DNA from: CAITNM01 sp037138055
GTDB taxonomy: Bacteria; Pseudomonadota; Alphaproteobacteria; Paracaedibacterales; CAITNM01
DNA length: 64,000 nt
Direction: 5' to 3'
Assembly (NCBI GenBank): GCA_037138055.1
Contig: JBAXJB010000002.1
Span: forward strand, 20,895-84,894
A program made the translations under genes and the position numbers. How positions within the stretch are numbered: position 1 is the first letter of the stretch; each line of letters begins with the position of its first letter. Shown here piece by piece: positions 7,510-16,108 of the stretch. Below the pieces are notes generated by a model that saw nothing but the letters and a program-made list of their open reading frames with translations, did no database searches and was not told where the DNA came from.

Positions 7510-9103
7510 CCTTTTTAAAGATTGGGTTGCTTCCTTCATGCAAAAAGCTCACATAAGCCAATGTTTGCCCCTTTTCATCTGATCCAAATTCAATAAAGTG
7601 TGGGTCTGTGCGCGACATGTTGCCGTTAAACTCCCAGCCATTAAGCGTAAATTCATCGGCATTCCAGTGCACAATTTTGCATGAATTATCTTTTATTTTA
7701 AGCCGCAACCCATTTTCTGTTGCTTCAATTTTCATTTCTCCGTACAGCTCATTAGTGTAGGTGCCCACATAAAATTTGTCAGCTTTTTTGGGAGATGGGC
7801 TCTGAAGCTTCTTATTGGATCTTTGTGCAATTATTTTTTTAAAAGTCTGATCTTTTTTTTCTAAATATTCTTTACTCCAGTCTCGCTCTTCAAGTTCCAA
7901 GAAGAAATTTAAAAAGACATTACGTAAGGCTTCCGGAAATAAGTTCAAATTGAAATGCCCTAGATTGGTTAAAATGCCAACAGAAAAGCCAGCAGAAGGG
8001 CACATAAACATAAAGCTTCGTTGTCCTGTATATCCGCCCATATGTTCAAATACCTGAGTAGTATTGTCGCCAACTCCATAGTCGTACATAAACCAGCCCA
8101 TTCCATACCCTACATCTTTCATTAATTCCGGGGGGAATTGCATATCCTTCGGTTTAATTTTTGTATGCTTAACCACAGATTTGCGCATGGCATTTATGTG
8201 TTCCTCCGGAATAATTTGAACACCATTATGCTTTCCGTTATTTAGCTGACATTGAAGCCAAATTCCAAAGTCATGCGCGCTTGTGTTTATGCCAGAGGTG
8301 GAAGGAAATACATATACTAAAGGATCTAGGCCCATGCAAACAGCATTACCTTCTAAATCTTTATCATGGCAAAGAGCTATATTTTCATCAAATCCAAAAA
8401 TTCTTTTTACTGAATTCCAAAACGAATTCTCTTGTTTAATAAGTGTGTGTCCGGCAGAGCTTCTTGTCATGCCTAATGGCTGATAGATATATTCTCTTAA
8501 AAGCTCTTCATAGCTCTTGTGAGTAACTTCTTCCATGACTAACCCCATGAAACCAAACATTTGGTTGCTGTACGTGTAGTCTTCTCTAAATCTGCTATCA
8601 AATGGAATTTGGTGAATTTTTTCTATAATTTCTTTCGTTGAAAGACCTGCTTTCATTAAGCTATCGCCAGCAAAGCTTCCAATTCCCATGCGATGACTGA
8701 TTAAATCTTGTAGGGTTGCATGTTCGGAAGCTTCCTTATTAGCCAGTTTAAAATCAGGTATGTATTTTTTAACTCTGTCTTGAAGAGAAAAGATTTTCTT
8801 TGCCTCAAGAATTCCAGCAAGAGAAGCCGTAAAATTTTTGGTAAGCGACGCTACTTGAAAAAGTGTATGCTCGTTAACGGGCTTATTTTTCCCTACTTCT
8901 CTTGTACCAAACCCCTTGCTCAACAAAACTTTATCTGGGGTAACAATCACTATTGCCATGCCCGGAATGGCCCAAGTTGGCATATTTTTCTCTATATACT
9001 GTACAAATTTAGGCAAAAATTGATTTATACGTTGTTCCGTAGTTGTTGCTGCAGACAGAGCAAAGCTGAAAATAACAGGAAGAATAAGAAAATATTTGAA
9101 CAT
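7502..9103 (-). CDS. Secreted serine hydrolase of the beta-lactamase/class C family
   Basis: The 533-residue protein has a clear Sec signal peptide (residues 1-19, FALSAA) and the penicillin-binding fold motifs: SxxK as SLTK in VASLTKNF (about residue 87), YxN as YSN in YTYSNQMFG, and HMGG in FEHMGGYTG in place of KTG. A C-terminal extra domain (about 430-533) is beta-rich and resembles the lipocalin-like tail found in class C-type esterases. It is likely a periplasmic peptidase or esterase rather than a resistance enzyme, since the H(M/T)G variant is usual in such hydrolases. Convergent with the heparinase-like gene. Confidence 0.85.
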   Translation of the reverse strand: MFKYFLILPVIFSFALSAATTTEQRINQFLPKFVQYIEKNMPTWAIPGMAIVIVTPDKVLLSKGFGTREVGKNKPVNEHTLFQVASLTKNFTASLAGILEAKKIFSLQDRVKKYIPDFKLANKEASEHATLQDLISHRMGIGSFAGDSLMKAGLSTKEIIEKIHQIPFDSRFREDYTYSNQMFGFMGLVMEEVTHKSYEELLREYIYQPLGMTRSSAGHTLIKQENSFWNSVKRIFGFDENIALCHDKDLEGNAVCMGLDPLVYVFPSTSGINTSAHDFGIWLQCQLNNGKHNGVQIIPEEHINAMRKSVVKHTKIKPKDMQFPPELMKDVGYGMGWFMYDYGVGDNTTQVFEHMGGYTGQRSFMFMCPSAGFSVGILTNLGHFNLNLFPEALRNVFLNFFLELEERDWSKEYLEKKDQTFKKIIAQRSNKKLQSPSPKKADKFYVGTYTNELYGEMKIEATENGLRLKIKDNSCKIVHWNADEFTLNGWEFNGNMSRTDPHFIEFGSDEKGQTLAYVSFLHEGSNPIFKKVS

Positions 9104-9222
9104 AGTGTAAACCTTTTGAATAACCGTATTTTAAGTTTTAAAGCAATAAAATTGATAATTTATTAATAATTAGCTGATAACTTCAAATTAAGTATAGCAA
9201 AAAGATTTGTCGTGGAGAAGTT

Positions 9223-9735
9223 ATGGGGCCAATGTTGTTATTAGTTCTGGGTATATTAAGTGCTGTGGGTTTCAGCCTTTATCAATTTGGTGAACATCAT
9301 CGCTTTGATGTTATTCCAGATGCCAAAGGTGGCATTTTCATTCTTGATAAAAAGTCAGCAGCAATAAATTACTGTAATGATAAAACATGTTCGCTTGTTG
9401 GTAATGGGGCGCTGCCTAGTCAAATTATGGGCAATCCAGCCGCCATGGCTTCAATGCAAGGTGCAATTATGGGGGCTCCAGCAGCTGTGTCTGCTCCTCA
9501 AGCAGGGCAGGCACCAAATGGAATGAATGCAAATATTGCAGCTTCCGGAGTTGCCAACGCTGCCCAGGCAGATGTGGCGACAGCTGTGCATGATGATGGC
9601 GATGTTCAAAACGCTGATGCTGAAGCAGCGCACCCAGATGCAGAAGCTCCACATCCTGACGAAGCAGAGCAACCAGCAGATGCTGCACCAGCTACTGCGG
9701 AAGCTGCAGCACCAGAAGGGTATGCATTTAACTAA
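9223..9735 (+). CDS. Small membrane-anchored Ala/Pro/Asp-rich protein, unrecognised
   Basis: Starts at ATG 9223 with GGAG 7 nt before. The 170 residues contain one N-terminal hydrophobic segment (MLLLVLGILSAVGFSLYQF), a short globular part with two cysteines (NYCNDKTCSL), and a low-complexity tail rich in Ala, Pro, Asp, Glu and His (HPDAEAPHPDEAEQP). It is probably an inner-membrane protein with a periplasmic acidic tail. No homologous family is recognised. It stands alone. Confidence 0.6.
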   Translation: MGPMLLLVLGILSAVGFSLYQFGEHHRFDVIPDAKGGIFILDKKSAAINYCNDKTCSLVGNGALPSQIMGNPAAMASMQGAIMGAPAAVSAPQAGQAPNGMNANIAASGVANAAQADVATAVHDDGDVQNADAEAAHPDAEAPHPDEAEQPADAAPATAEAAAPEGYAFN

Positions 9736-9843
9736 ATACACCCAGAGATAGTTTTGCGCACCAGAACTATCAAGCATTAAGATTGCATAATCTAGATTAT
9801 GGAAAATTATTATATAACCCAGTTCTCAGAGGGTCTGTATATC

Positions 9844-9865
9844 TGTGGACAACTTCTGTGGATAA
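9844..9865 (-). other. Pair of DnaA-box-like 9-mers
   Basis: TGTGGATAA at 9857-9865 is the exact reverse complement of the DnaA box TTATCCACA; TGTGGACAA at 9844-9852 differs from it by one base. They have the same orientation and are 4 nt apart, next to an AT-rich stretch (9780-9825). They lie just before the thioredoxin-like gene. They could mark a DnaA-regulated promoter or an origin; neither is shown. Confidence 0.4.
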
Positions 9866-9874
9866 ATATTCTGC

Positions 9875-10570
9875 TTGAGCTGCGCTAAAGCCTTTGCTCT
9901 AATTACACATATAGTTTTTATATGCACATATATGTTCGTAGTTGCGCCGTTACTATTTTGGGCTTGGTTGAATAACGAATCCCCAATTTACTCAATAGAA
10001 AGTAGAGACAAAGCTGAGGTTGTAAAGGCAACCGAGGACAAAAAAAGTAAAGGCATTACCAAGAAAATGCCCGCTGACAAAGCAATGGAAATCATGCTTG
10101 AACATGGATTCCTTCCGCAGTTATCACCAGTGTATGTCCCTTCCCTAATCATTAATGTGCAAACTTCAAGCACTAAACATTTTCATGGAATAAACTATAA
10201 GGACTCAAAAAAACCAGTCTTATTACACTTTTGGGCTACTTGGTGTGGTCCTTGTAAGCAGGAGCTTCCATTTTTTGCCGAATTCGTGAATACACAAGAT
10301 ATAATAGATGTCTATACGATAACTTCTGAGCTAAAAGAAAGTAACGCTGATGTAGCAACCAAAATATGGAATTTTTATAGTACACACAACATAAAAGGTC
10401 TTAATGTCTGTACAGATTTTCATAATAGACTGGCATCGCTATTTGACGTTAGCGGTATACCAGCAACGATTATTATATCAGCCAATGGCCAGTTGCTGGG
10501 AAGGTTTTTGGGGGCAACCGATTGGGCAAACCCAGAATTGTCTGCCGCTTTGGTGTCTTATTTGGGATAA
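9875..10570 (+). CDS. Membrane-anchored thioredoxin-like protein (TlpA/ScsD type)
   Basis: The 231-residue frame has an N-terminal membrane segment (about residues 7-32) and a periplasmic thioredoxin domain with the redox motif WCGPC (residues 123-127) in LLHFWATWCGPCKQELPFF and the cis-proline region VSGIPATIII. It would reduce or isomerise periplasmic disulfides, possibly serving cytochrome c maturation, though the ccm genes are 26 kb away. The start is uncertain: TTG 9875 has no good ribosome site, and ATG 9932 would still leave a short anchor. Two DnaA-box-like sites lie 10-31 nt before the TTG. Confidence 0.8.
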   Translation: MSCAKAFALITHIVFICTYMFVVAPLLFWAWLNNESPIYSIESRDKAEVVKATEDKKSKGITKKMPADKAMEIMLEHGFLPQLSPVYVPSLIINVQTSSTKHFHGINYKDSKKPVLLHFWATWCGPCKQELPFFAEFVNTQDIIDVYTITSELKESNADVATKIWNFYSTHNIKGLNVCTDFHNRLASLFDVSGIPATIIISANGQLLGRFLGATDWANPELSAALVSYLG

Positions 10571-10579
10571 TGGATTCCT

Positions 10580-10715
10580 TGTAAGTTTTGTGTTCTCCAT
10601 CCTGGTTCCAATATTAGAAACCAATCCTCATTAGATGGCATTGTTGGTGCTGTGCGCCCCATGACACCAGCGCTGATTCTCGGGAATTCCTAGCATCGCA
10701 GGGCTGAGTGTTTTA
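10580..10715 (+). pseudogene. Decayed C-terminal fragment of a nucleotide-sugar dehydrogenase gene
   Basis: Read in shifting frames, this stretch gives LVPILETNPH-stop-DGIVGAV, then after a frameshift PHD...SADSREFLASQG-stop-VF. This aligns collinearly with LVPTLETDTHYDGIVGAVPHD and SADFAQFLAPQGWVF at the C-terminus of the intact dehydrogenase encoded at 11161-12420 on the opposite strand. Two in-frame stops and at least one frameshift make it a remnant. It points to a duplicated copy, or a former homologous gene, largely deleted between the thioredoxin and its neighbour. Confidence 0.75.
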
Positions 10716-10738
10716 CCTTAATGAGTGTTTTACCTTAA
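10705..10738. repeat. Perfect 17-bp tandem duplication
   Basis: TGAGTGTTTTACCTTAA occurs twice with no gap (10705-10721 and 10722-10738). The second copy contains the stop codon of the minus-strand gene at 10735-11151 and the first overlaps the pseudogene end. Confidence 0.9.
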
Positions 10739-11151
10739 GCGGATGTAGGGTTGTCGTGTTCATCTAAAACTTTTCGTTGTTCCAAATCTAGCCTGTAAGT
10801 TTTACCTGTTCCATAAATTGATCCTGATTCAATTTTTAGCTCAGTACCGTCAGATGACCATTCAATAGATCTAATATCTAAGAATATTTTAGAGTCGTGC
10901 CAAAAACGGCTAACCGAACAGGCTTCAGCTGCCCTTATTTTTATAATGCCAATATTTGTTCCTCCACCATCATCGCACCATACCCAAACCGCATATTTAT
11001 TATTCGGTCCCATCAAAGCACCAGGTGTGCAGACCTTTGGATAAATATCTATTTTAGTGGGGTTTTTCTTTAAGCTTGAATGCAAAACAAGGGCAACACC
11101 GGCAACGGCTAGAAAAATAAAAATTATCCAAGTTTTAAAGAATTTTTTCAT
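10735..11151 (-). CDS. Single-pass membrane protein of unknown function
   Basis: The 138-residue product has an uncleaved-looking membrane segment (WIIFIFLAVAGVALVL, residues 8-23) and a small beta-rich extracytoplasmic domain with two cysteines that could pair (about 42 and 58) plus a third at 77. WSSDGTELKI resembles a beta-propeller blade edge, but the protein is too short for a propeller. It is 10 nt downstream of the dehydrogenase gene and probably co-transcribed. No family is recognised. Confidence 0.6.
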   Translation of the reverse strand: MKKFFKTWIIFIFLAVAGVALVLHSSLKKNPTKIDIYPKVCTPGALMGPNNKYAVWVWCDDGGGTNIGIIKIRAAEACSVSRFWHDSKIFLDIRSIEWSSDGTELKIESGSIYGTGKTYRLDLEQRKVLDEHDNPTSA

Positions 11152-11160
11152 TGTGATTAC

Positions 11161-12420
11161 CTACAATGTCCAGTAATTAAATCCTGCTGGAGGAGATTGG
11201 CGCCAAATCGCTTTCAGGTCAAACACCCAGCCCTGTGGGGCTAAAAATTGCGCAAAATCAGCGCTGGTGAACTGACAATATAAATCATGGGGTACAGCAC
11301 CAACAATACCATCGTAATGGGTATCTGTTTCTAATGTTGGAACTAGGTCATAATTGAAGAATTGGCTTGCTTCCTTAGGGTCTGCGCAGGCATCGTGCAC
11401 ATCAACATGATGTCCACGCATTTTTAGTGCTTCAACTAAATCAACCACTTTTGTGTTACGTAAATCTGGTACGTTTTCCTTAAACGTTAACCCTAAAACT
11501 AACAACCGCAACGGGCGCCCTGCCCTTTGTGTCATGATGTCTGCCAATTCATTTGCCATTGATTCATTAATTGAACGACCTGCTAAAATCATTTGTGGGT
11601 CATGCCCAAGTGACTTTGATGCTTGCGCTAAGTAATACGGGTCCACGCCAATGCAATGTCCACCAACAAGACCAGGCAAAAACTTCAAGAAATTCCACTT
11701 GGTTGATGCCGCATCTAAAACATCGTAGATAGAAATATTCATTTTTGAAAAAATCAGGGAAATTTCATTCATGAAGGCAATGTTGATATCACGTTGTGTG
11801 TTTTCAATAACCTTAGCGGCTTCTGCAGCCTTAATGGTTTTAGCTATGAAAATATTGTTGTTATTCATTTTTCCATAGATTTGTGCAATTTTTTTTGCAA
11901 TCTCAGGGGTTTGGGCGGCAACAACTTTAGTGATTTTTTCAACGGTATGAACCTTATCACCCGGGTTAATACGTTCTGGTGAATAACCCAAGTAAAAATC
12001 TACGCCAGCTTTAAGGCCAGATACTTTTTCCAAAATTGGCCCACAGAAATCTTCGGTAACACCTGGGTAAACTGTGCTTTCATAAACGATTATAGAGCCT
12101 TTAGAGATGATTTCTCCAAGCGCTGTTGATGCTTTGCGCAATGGCTCAAGGTCTGGCGTATTTGAGTCATCAACCGGTGTTGGTACTGTTACAATGAATA
12201 CATCGCAGCCAAGCATAGAATTAGCATCTGTTGAAACTTGTAAGCTGCTTTTCTTTAAAACATCGCTTTCAATTTCATTGGTGCGGTCATAACCTTCTTT
12301 AATTTCACGAATACGGTGCTCTGAAACGTCATATCCAACAACCTTATAGCTTTTTGCCAAAGCAACCGCTAATGGTAAGCCTACATAGCCAAGCCCAACA
12401 ACTGCAATTTTAGATTCCAT
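11161..12420 (-). CDS. UDP-N-acetylhexosamine-type 6-dehydrogenase (WbpO/TviB family)
   Basis: From ATG 12420 the product is 419 residues, the usual family length; the longer upstream frame is rejected because it runs into the epimerase gene. It has the NAD motif VVGLGYVGLPLA near the start, the middle domain with ESTVYPGVTE and KVIENTQRDINIAFMNE, the catalytic cysteine in GLVGGHCIGVDPYYL and the C-terminal GLTFKENVPDLRNTKV. It oxidises C6 of a UDP-amino sugar for capsule or O-antigen synthesis. Its start overlaps the epimerase stop by 11 nt, so both act in one pathway. A decayed fragment of a homologous gene lies just downstream in inverted orientation. Confidence 0.9.
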   Translation of the reverse strand: MESKIAVVGLGYVGLPLAVALAKSYKVVGYDVSEHRIREIKEGYDRTNEIESDVLKKSSLQVSTDANSMLGCDVFIVTVPTPVDDSNTPDLEPLRKASTALGEIISKGSIIVYESTVYPGVTEDFCGPILEKVSGLKAGVDFYLGYSPERINPGDKVHTVEKITKVVAAQTPEIAKKIAQIYGKMNNNNIFIAKTIKAAEAAKVIENTQRDINIAFMNEISLIFSKMNISIYDVLDAASTKWNFLKFLPGLVGGHCIGVDPYYLAQASKSLGHDPQMILAGRSINESMANELADIMTQRAGRPLRLLVLGLTFKENVPDLRNTKVVDLVEALKMRGHHVDVHDACADPKEASQFFNYDLVPTLETDTHYDGIVGAVPHDLYCQFTSADFAQFLAPQGWVFDLKAIWRQSPPAGFNYWTL

Positions 12421-13378
12421 AGTATTCCTTGTACCATTCAACAAATTTTTTAAGACCGTCTTCAATGTTTGTTTTAGGTTCGAACCCAAAATCACGACGG
12501 GTAGCTTCAATATCAGCTATTGTTTCTTTAACATCGCCAGGCTGCATAGGCATTAAATTACGCACACCTTTTTTGCCTAAATGTTTTTCTAGCACATCTA
12601 TAAAATGCATTAACTCTGCAGATTGGTCGTTACCAATATTGTATAAACCGTAAGGGACATCACCTTTTGGAGTGTGGCTTAAACTGCCCAAAATACCGTT
12701 CACAATATCATCAATGTAGGTGAAATTTCGTCGCATTTCGCCGTTATTATAAACAGGAATTGGCTGATCGTTTAAAATAGCGTTTGCAAAAATGAAGGCA
12801 GCCATATCAGGCCTGCCCCATGGGCCATAAACCGTAAAAAAGCGTAATCCTGTTGAAGGGATTTTAAAAAGGTGCGCATAAGCATGCGTCATTAATTCGC
12901 AACATTTTTTGGTCGCAGCATATAAGGAAATAGGACTGTCAGTGCGGTCATCCACGCTAAAGGGCATTTTTGTATTTGCCCCGTAAACCGACGACGTGCT
13001 TGCATACACTAAGTGCTTTAACCCAGGCAATGCCTTGCTTAATTCCAAAATATTCAGGTGCCCTGTTACGTTAGAGTCAACGTAAGCATGGGGATTTTCT
13101 ATGGAATATCTAACTCCAGCTTGCGCTGCTAAATGAATAATATATTCAATTTTTGGGTGTTTTTCAGCCAAGTTAACGACGGATTCTTTATTGATAATAT
13201 CCAATTTATAAAAAATAAAATTATCAAAGGCCTGAAGTTGCTTTAGCCGAGCATGCTTAAGAATGGGGTCATAGTATTCATTAAGATTATCAATACCAAC
13301 AACTTCCTTACCTTGTTTTAAAAGCGTAAGAGAAGCATGAAATCCAATAAAACCGGCACATCCGGTGACTAATATCAT
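12410..13378 (-). CDS. NAD-dependent epimerase (UDP-glucuronate 4-epimerase-like)
   Basis: The 322-residue short-chain dehydrogenase/reductase has the NAD motif TGCAGFIGFH at the start, HLAAQAGVRYSIENP typical of UDP-glucuronate epimerases, the catalytic triad Ser (ASTSSVYG) and YAATK, and the FFTVYGPWGRPDMA substrate loop. It would interconvert UDP-sugars in the cytoplasm and feeds surface polysaccharide synthesis together with the overlapping dehydrogenase downstream. WbpP-type UDP-GlcNAc 4-epimerase activity is possible, which would match the dehydrogenase; the sequence does not settle it. Confidence 0.88.
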   Translation of the reverse strand: MILVTGCAGFIGFHASLTLLKQGKEVVGIDNLNEYYDPILKHARLKQLQAFDNFIFYKLDIINKESVVNLAEKHPKIEYIIHLAAQAGVRYSIENPHAYVDSNVTGHLNILELSKALPGLKHLVYASTSSVYGANTKMPFSVDDRTDSPISLYAATKKCCELMTHAYAHLFKIPSTGLRFFTVYGPWGRPDMAAFIFANAILNDQPIPVYNNGEMRRNFTYIDDIVNGILGSLSHTPKGDVPYGLYNIGNDQSAELMHFIDVLEKHLGKKGVRNLMPMQPGDVKETIADIEATRRDFGFEPKTNIEDGLKKFVEWYKEYYGI

Positions 13379-13523
13379 TTAAGATCTTCTATTTTTTTAT
13401 AAGCTACATATTGTCATGAAAGATGCCCAGAATCAAGTTCAAAGCTTTTTTGCACTATAGACCTTAATGACATTTTAATTGATGGATAGCATAATTATAT
13501 AGAACTTTTATTTTTGGTATTTT

Positions 13524-14249
13524 ATGAAATCAATTTTTACAATTTTAGCTGTTCTATTATTTTCTCTACCTTTAAGAGCCTCAGACAGCAATAACCTTTT
13601 TGAAGCAGAAAGCATCATAAAGCAAAGAATTTTTTATAATAATTTGGTAAATTTTTGTGATACTTCTAGTTGCGCATTGCTATACTTAGGAGCAGGCAGT
13701 ACGTCGTTAAGCTACATAACAAAAGAATACGCTAAGCCATTAATCATAGGATCCTCTGCTTGTTTTTTAGGGCACATCCTCTTTAAAAGCATAGGCAGAA
13801 TTGCGACGGGTCAGCTTATATTAGTTGACATTTTATTGAGAAAAGAAATGCAAAAAAGAGACGTTGAATTTACATCTGATATTCAACTTCCCTCAATCAC
13901 TATTGCTTTAACTGAACAAGCACCTGTAACTAATCACGCAGTTGAAGATGGTTTAGCACAACATCATTCGCCATCAACAGTAGACGCAGATACTCTTGGT
14001 GCCGACCAAGATCAACCTGCTACTAATCTTACAGTAACTCCTCCAATTACAGTTGGGACGCCGGCTAATTCACCTGGTTCTTTAGATCCAAAGGATGATA
14101 GTAGTGACATATCTAGTACTGATTGGGAAGAAACAGCAAAAATGCCGGTAGCACCAACAGATTACAGTCTTAGCAATGCCATACAATACATAGGAAGAGC
14201 AACTGCTCCATATTTCTTATGGTGGTCTGGAAAGCCAAAAACTGACTAA
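13524..14249 (+). CDS. Orphan secreted or membrane protein
   Basis: The 241-residue protein has a signal peptide (residues 1-19, SLPLRA), a region with two hydrophobic segments (about 48-90, containing ALLYLGAGSTSLSYI and KPLIIGSSACFLGHILF), and a low-complexity C-terminal half rich in Thr, Pro, Asp and Ser. The two hydrophobic segments could form a hairpin in a membrane, so a host-membrane-inserted protein is conceivable but unproven. No homologue is recognised. It stands alone, divergent from the epimerase. Confidence 0.6.
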   Translation: MKSIFTILAVLLFSLPLRASDSNNLFEAESIIKQRIFYNNLVNFCDTSSCALLYLGAGSTSLSYITKEYAKPLIIGSSACFLGHILFKSIGRIATGQLILVDILLRKEMQKRDVEFTSDIQLPSITIALTEQAPVTNHAVEDGLAQHHSPSTVDADTLGADQDQPATNLTVTPPITVGTPANSPGSLDPKDDSSDISSTDWEETAKMPVAPTDYSLSNAIQYIGRATAPYFLWWSGKPKTD

Positions 14250-14273
14250 CAAGTGCGCTTAAGCACCCTGCCC

Positions 14274-14699
14274 TTAATCTGTTGCTAACTCTGCGAAGAC
14301 GCCTTTAATGCGGATAATCTGTTTTTCGCGCTCATCCTCTGAATAAGCGCTTTCTACGCCGCAATACCAAACCGGACGTGGCCATGCTCCATCATTTTCA
14401 AATCTTGCCACCACATGCACGTGTATTTGCGGCACAGCATTGCCAATACTGGCTACATTCAATTTTTTAGGATTGTACAATTGACGCATCACAATGCTAG
14501 CTAAGCAAATTTCCTTCATCAACAGTTGTTGCTCGGCTTCGCTTAAATCTACCAGCTCAATAACATTTGTATTGGGAACAAGCATTAACCATGGAAATGC
14601 AGCATTGTTGCATAGGCGAACTTGGCACAAACTCAAATTTGTGACATATGCTGAATCTGCTTCTATGCGTGGATCTACATTAATAGTTTCTAATGCCAT
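14274..14699 (-). CDS. HIT family protein
   Basis: The product (141 residues) carries the histidine-triad region as QIHVHVVARF, so the first histidine of the usual HxHxHxx is glutamine while the catalytic second and third remain. HIT proteins hydrolyse or transfer nucleoside phosphate conjugates. I choose ATG 14699, which overlaps the dnaQ stop as TAATG, over the start at 14717; coupling with dnaQ is therefore likely. WPRPVWYCG at the C-terminus is typical of the alphaproteobacterial branch. Confidence 0.88.
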   Translation of the reverse strand: MALETINVDPRIEADSAYVTNLSLCQVRLCNNAAFPWLMLVPNTNVIELVDLSEAEQQLLMKEICLASIVMRQLYNPKKLNVASIGNAVPQIHVHVVARFENDGAWPRPVWYCGVESAYSEDEREKQIIRIKGVFAELATD

Positions 14700-15373
14700 T
14701 AGGATATTTTTTTCCACAAAGGATCCTTAAGTAACTTTAAAAATTCTTCGTGTTCATGGAGTTCATTTTCATTAACCGCAAATAGTCTTGGTTCGCGATA
14801 AACGTTGTTTGATGTAATCGTAGCCGGCTTATCAGCAGTTTCTGGCTTGAATAGTTCTGTTTGCCTGCCACCCATAAGTTCAATATAAACTTCCGACAAA
14901 AGCTGGGCGTCAATTAATGCGCCATGTTTTGATCTTTTTGAAAGGTCAATATTGAACCGCTTACACAAAGCATCAAGGTTGGCAGCTTGGCCCGGAAATT
15001 TTTTTCGTGATAATACAACTGTATCGATTGCTTCTTTAACATCAAGGAAAGGTAAATTCACACGGGAAAACTCTGCATTAATAAAACCAATATCAAAAGA
15101 CGCGTTATGAATTACCAAAGTCGCTTCTTGAATGAACTCCTGAAATTCCTGTGCTATTGAAGAAAAAGTTGGAAAATCTTTTAAAAAATCGTATGTAAGG
15201 CCAGAAACTGCTGATGCACCAGGTGATACGTCTCGCTCAGGATTAACATAACAATGAAAGGTGCGACCAGTTGGTATACGATGAACAAGCTCTACGCATC
15301 CTATTTCTGTAATGCGGTGTCCGTCCTTATGGCTAAGGCCTGTAGTCTCAGTATCTAGGGCAACTTCACGCAT
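14699..15373 (-). CDS. dnaQ: DNA polymerase III epsilon subunit (3'-5' proofreading exonuclease)
   Basis: The 224-residue protein has the DEDDh exonuclease motifs: DTETTG (residues 7-12), the second acidic motif in VIHNASFDIGFINAEF, and HGALIDAQLLSEVY containing the catalytic histidine and aspartate. It proofreads replication as part of the polymerase III core. The length matches DnaQ. It lies between the YceD-family gene and the HIT gene in one minus-strand run. Confidence 0.94.
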   Translation of the reverse strand: MREVALDTETTGLSHKDGHRITEIGCVELVHRIPTGRTFHCYVNPERDVSPGASAVSGLTYDFLKDFPTFSSIAQEFQEFIQEATLVIHNASFDIGFINAEFSRVNLPFLDVKEAIDTVVLSRKKFPGQAANLDALCKRFNIDLSKRSKHGALIDAQLLSEVYIELMGGRQTELFKPETADKPATITSNNVYREPRLFAVNENELHEHEEFLKLLKDPLWKKIS

Positions 15374-15395
15374 GTCGAACTAACCTTCAAAGGTG

Positions 15396-15914
15396 TTATT
15401 TATCTTTTAGCTTATCGCTAAGCACAGAAAACGGAGAAACTTTTGCTTCTTTCTCGTTCTCATCAAATTCTATGTGGTCTCCAGTTTCCCCTGCAAGCTT
15501 TGGGTTTTCTGGTAAACTTAAGGAAAGATATTCTAATGCCAAATTTCCAATGTCATATTCGCCATCAACAAATACATCACAATCATCATCTGGATGTGAT
15601 TCTTCATATTCATCTAAGCGCTTTTGAGAAGGCATCAGCATTACGGTAAATTGTTCGCTAATACTAGTCGTTACTGGCTCGCAGCTAACAACGCTTGACT
15701 GCACAATGATCGCGTTCAAACTCCCGTGTACTTCGTACGTTTTGTTAATTAACTGCTTAATCTGAGTCTGAACAGTAAATGACTTCAAACCAAGCAAGTC
15801 AAAGACTTCCATAATTTGTTCACACTGCTCTTTTGATGCACTAAAGGACATGGCTCTTCCACGAAGATGCGCTTGTTCTAAATCAATAACGTGGGAAAAA
15901 TAATTCACAGACAA
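15396..15914 (-). CDS. YceD/DUF177 family protein
   Basis: The 172-residue protein has the DUF177 pattern: an acidic strand (DVFVDGEYDIGNLALEYLSLSLPENPK) and a C-terminal PFSVLSDKLKDK tail, as in alphaproteobacterial members of about 170-185 residues. E. coli YceD is linked to 23S rRNA metabolism, but the usual partner rpmF is not adjacent here. The gene precedes dnaQ, with a 22-nt gap, and follows the tRNA-Asp gene on the same strand. Confidence 0.82.
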   Translation of the reverse strand: MSVNYFSHVIDLEQAHLRGRAMSFSASKEQCEQIMEVFDLLGLKSFTVQTQIKQLINKTYEVHGSLNAIIVQSSVVSCEPVTTSISEQFTVMLMPSQKRLDEYEESHPDDDCDVFVDGEYDIGNLALEYLSLSLPENPKLAGETGDHIEFDENEKEAKVSPFSVLSDKLKDK

Positions 15915-15929
15915 ACCAAATTATATTAA

Positions 15930-16006
<77 letters not shown>

Positions 16007-16108
16007 GGGTTTATTACCCTAGGCAATGATCTGAAACTAATCAATCGCCGTTTTTTTGTCAAGCAATTTTCAGTATTATTTTAAAGAATGCCCTACCCTT
16101 TGGGGTTA

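Noticed and set aside
9451..9777. 108-codon and 73-codon minus frames and a 74-codon plus frame
   Set aside because: They overlap the Ala/Pro/Asp-rich gene in other frames; skewed codons explain their length.
9736..9780. Hairpin after the Ala/Pro/Asp-rich gene (GATAGTT / AACTATC)
   Set aside because: The stem is only 7 bp with an 11-nt loop and no T-run follows, so it is not called as a terminator.
12421..12510. 30-residue N-terminal extension of the nucleotide-sugar dehydrogenase
   Set aside because: It lies inside the epimerase gene and precedes the conserved NAD-binding start (MESKIAVVGLGYVG).
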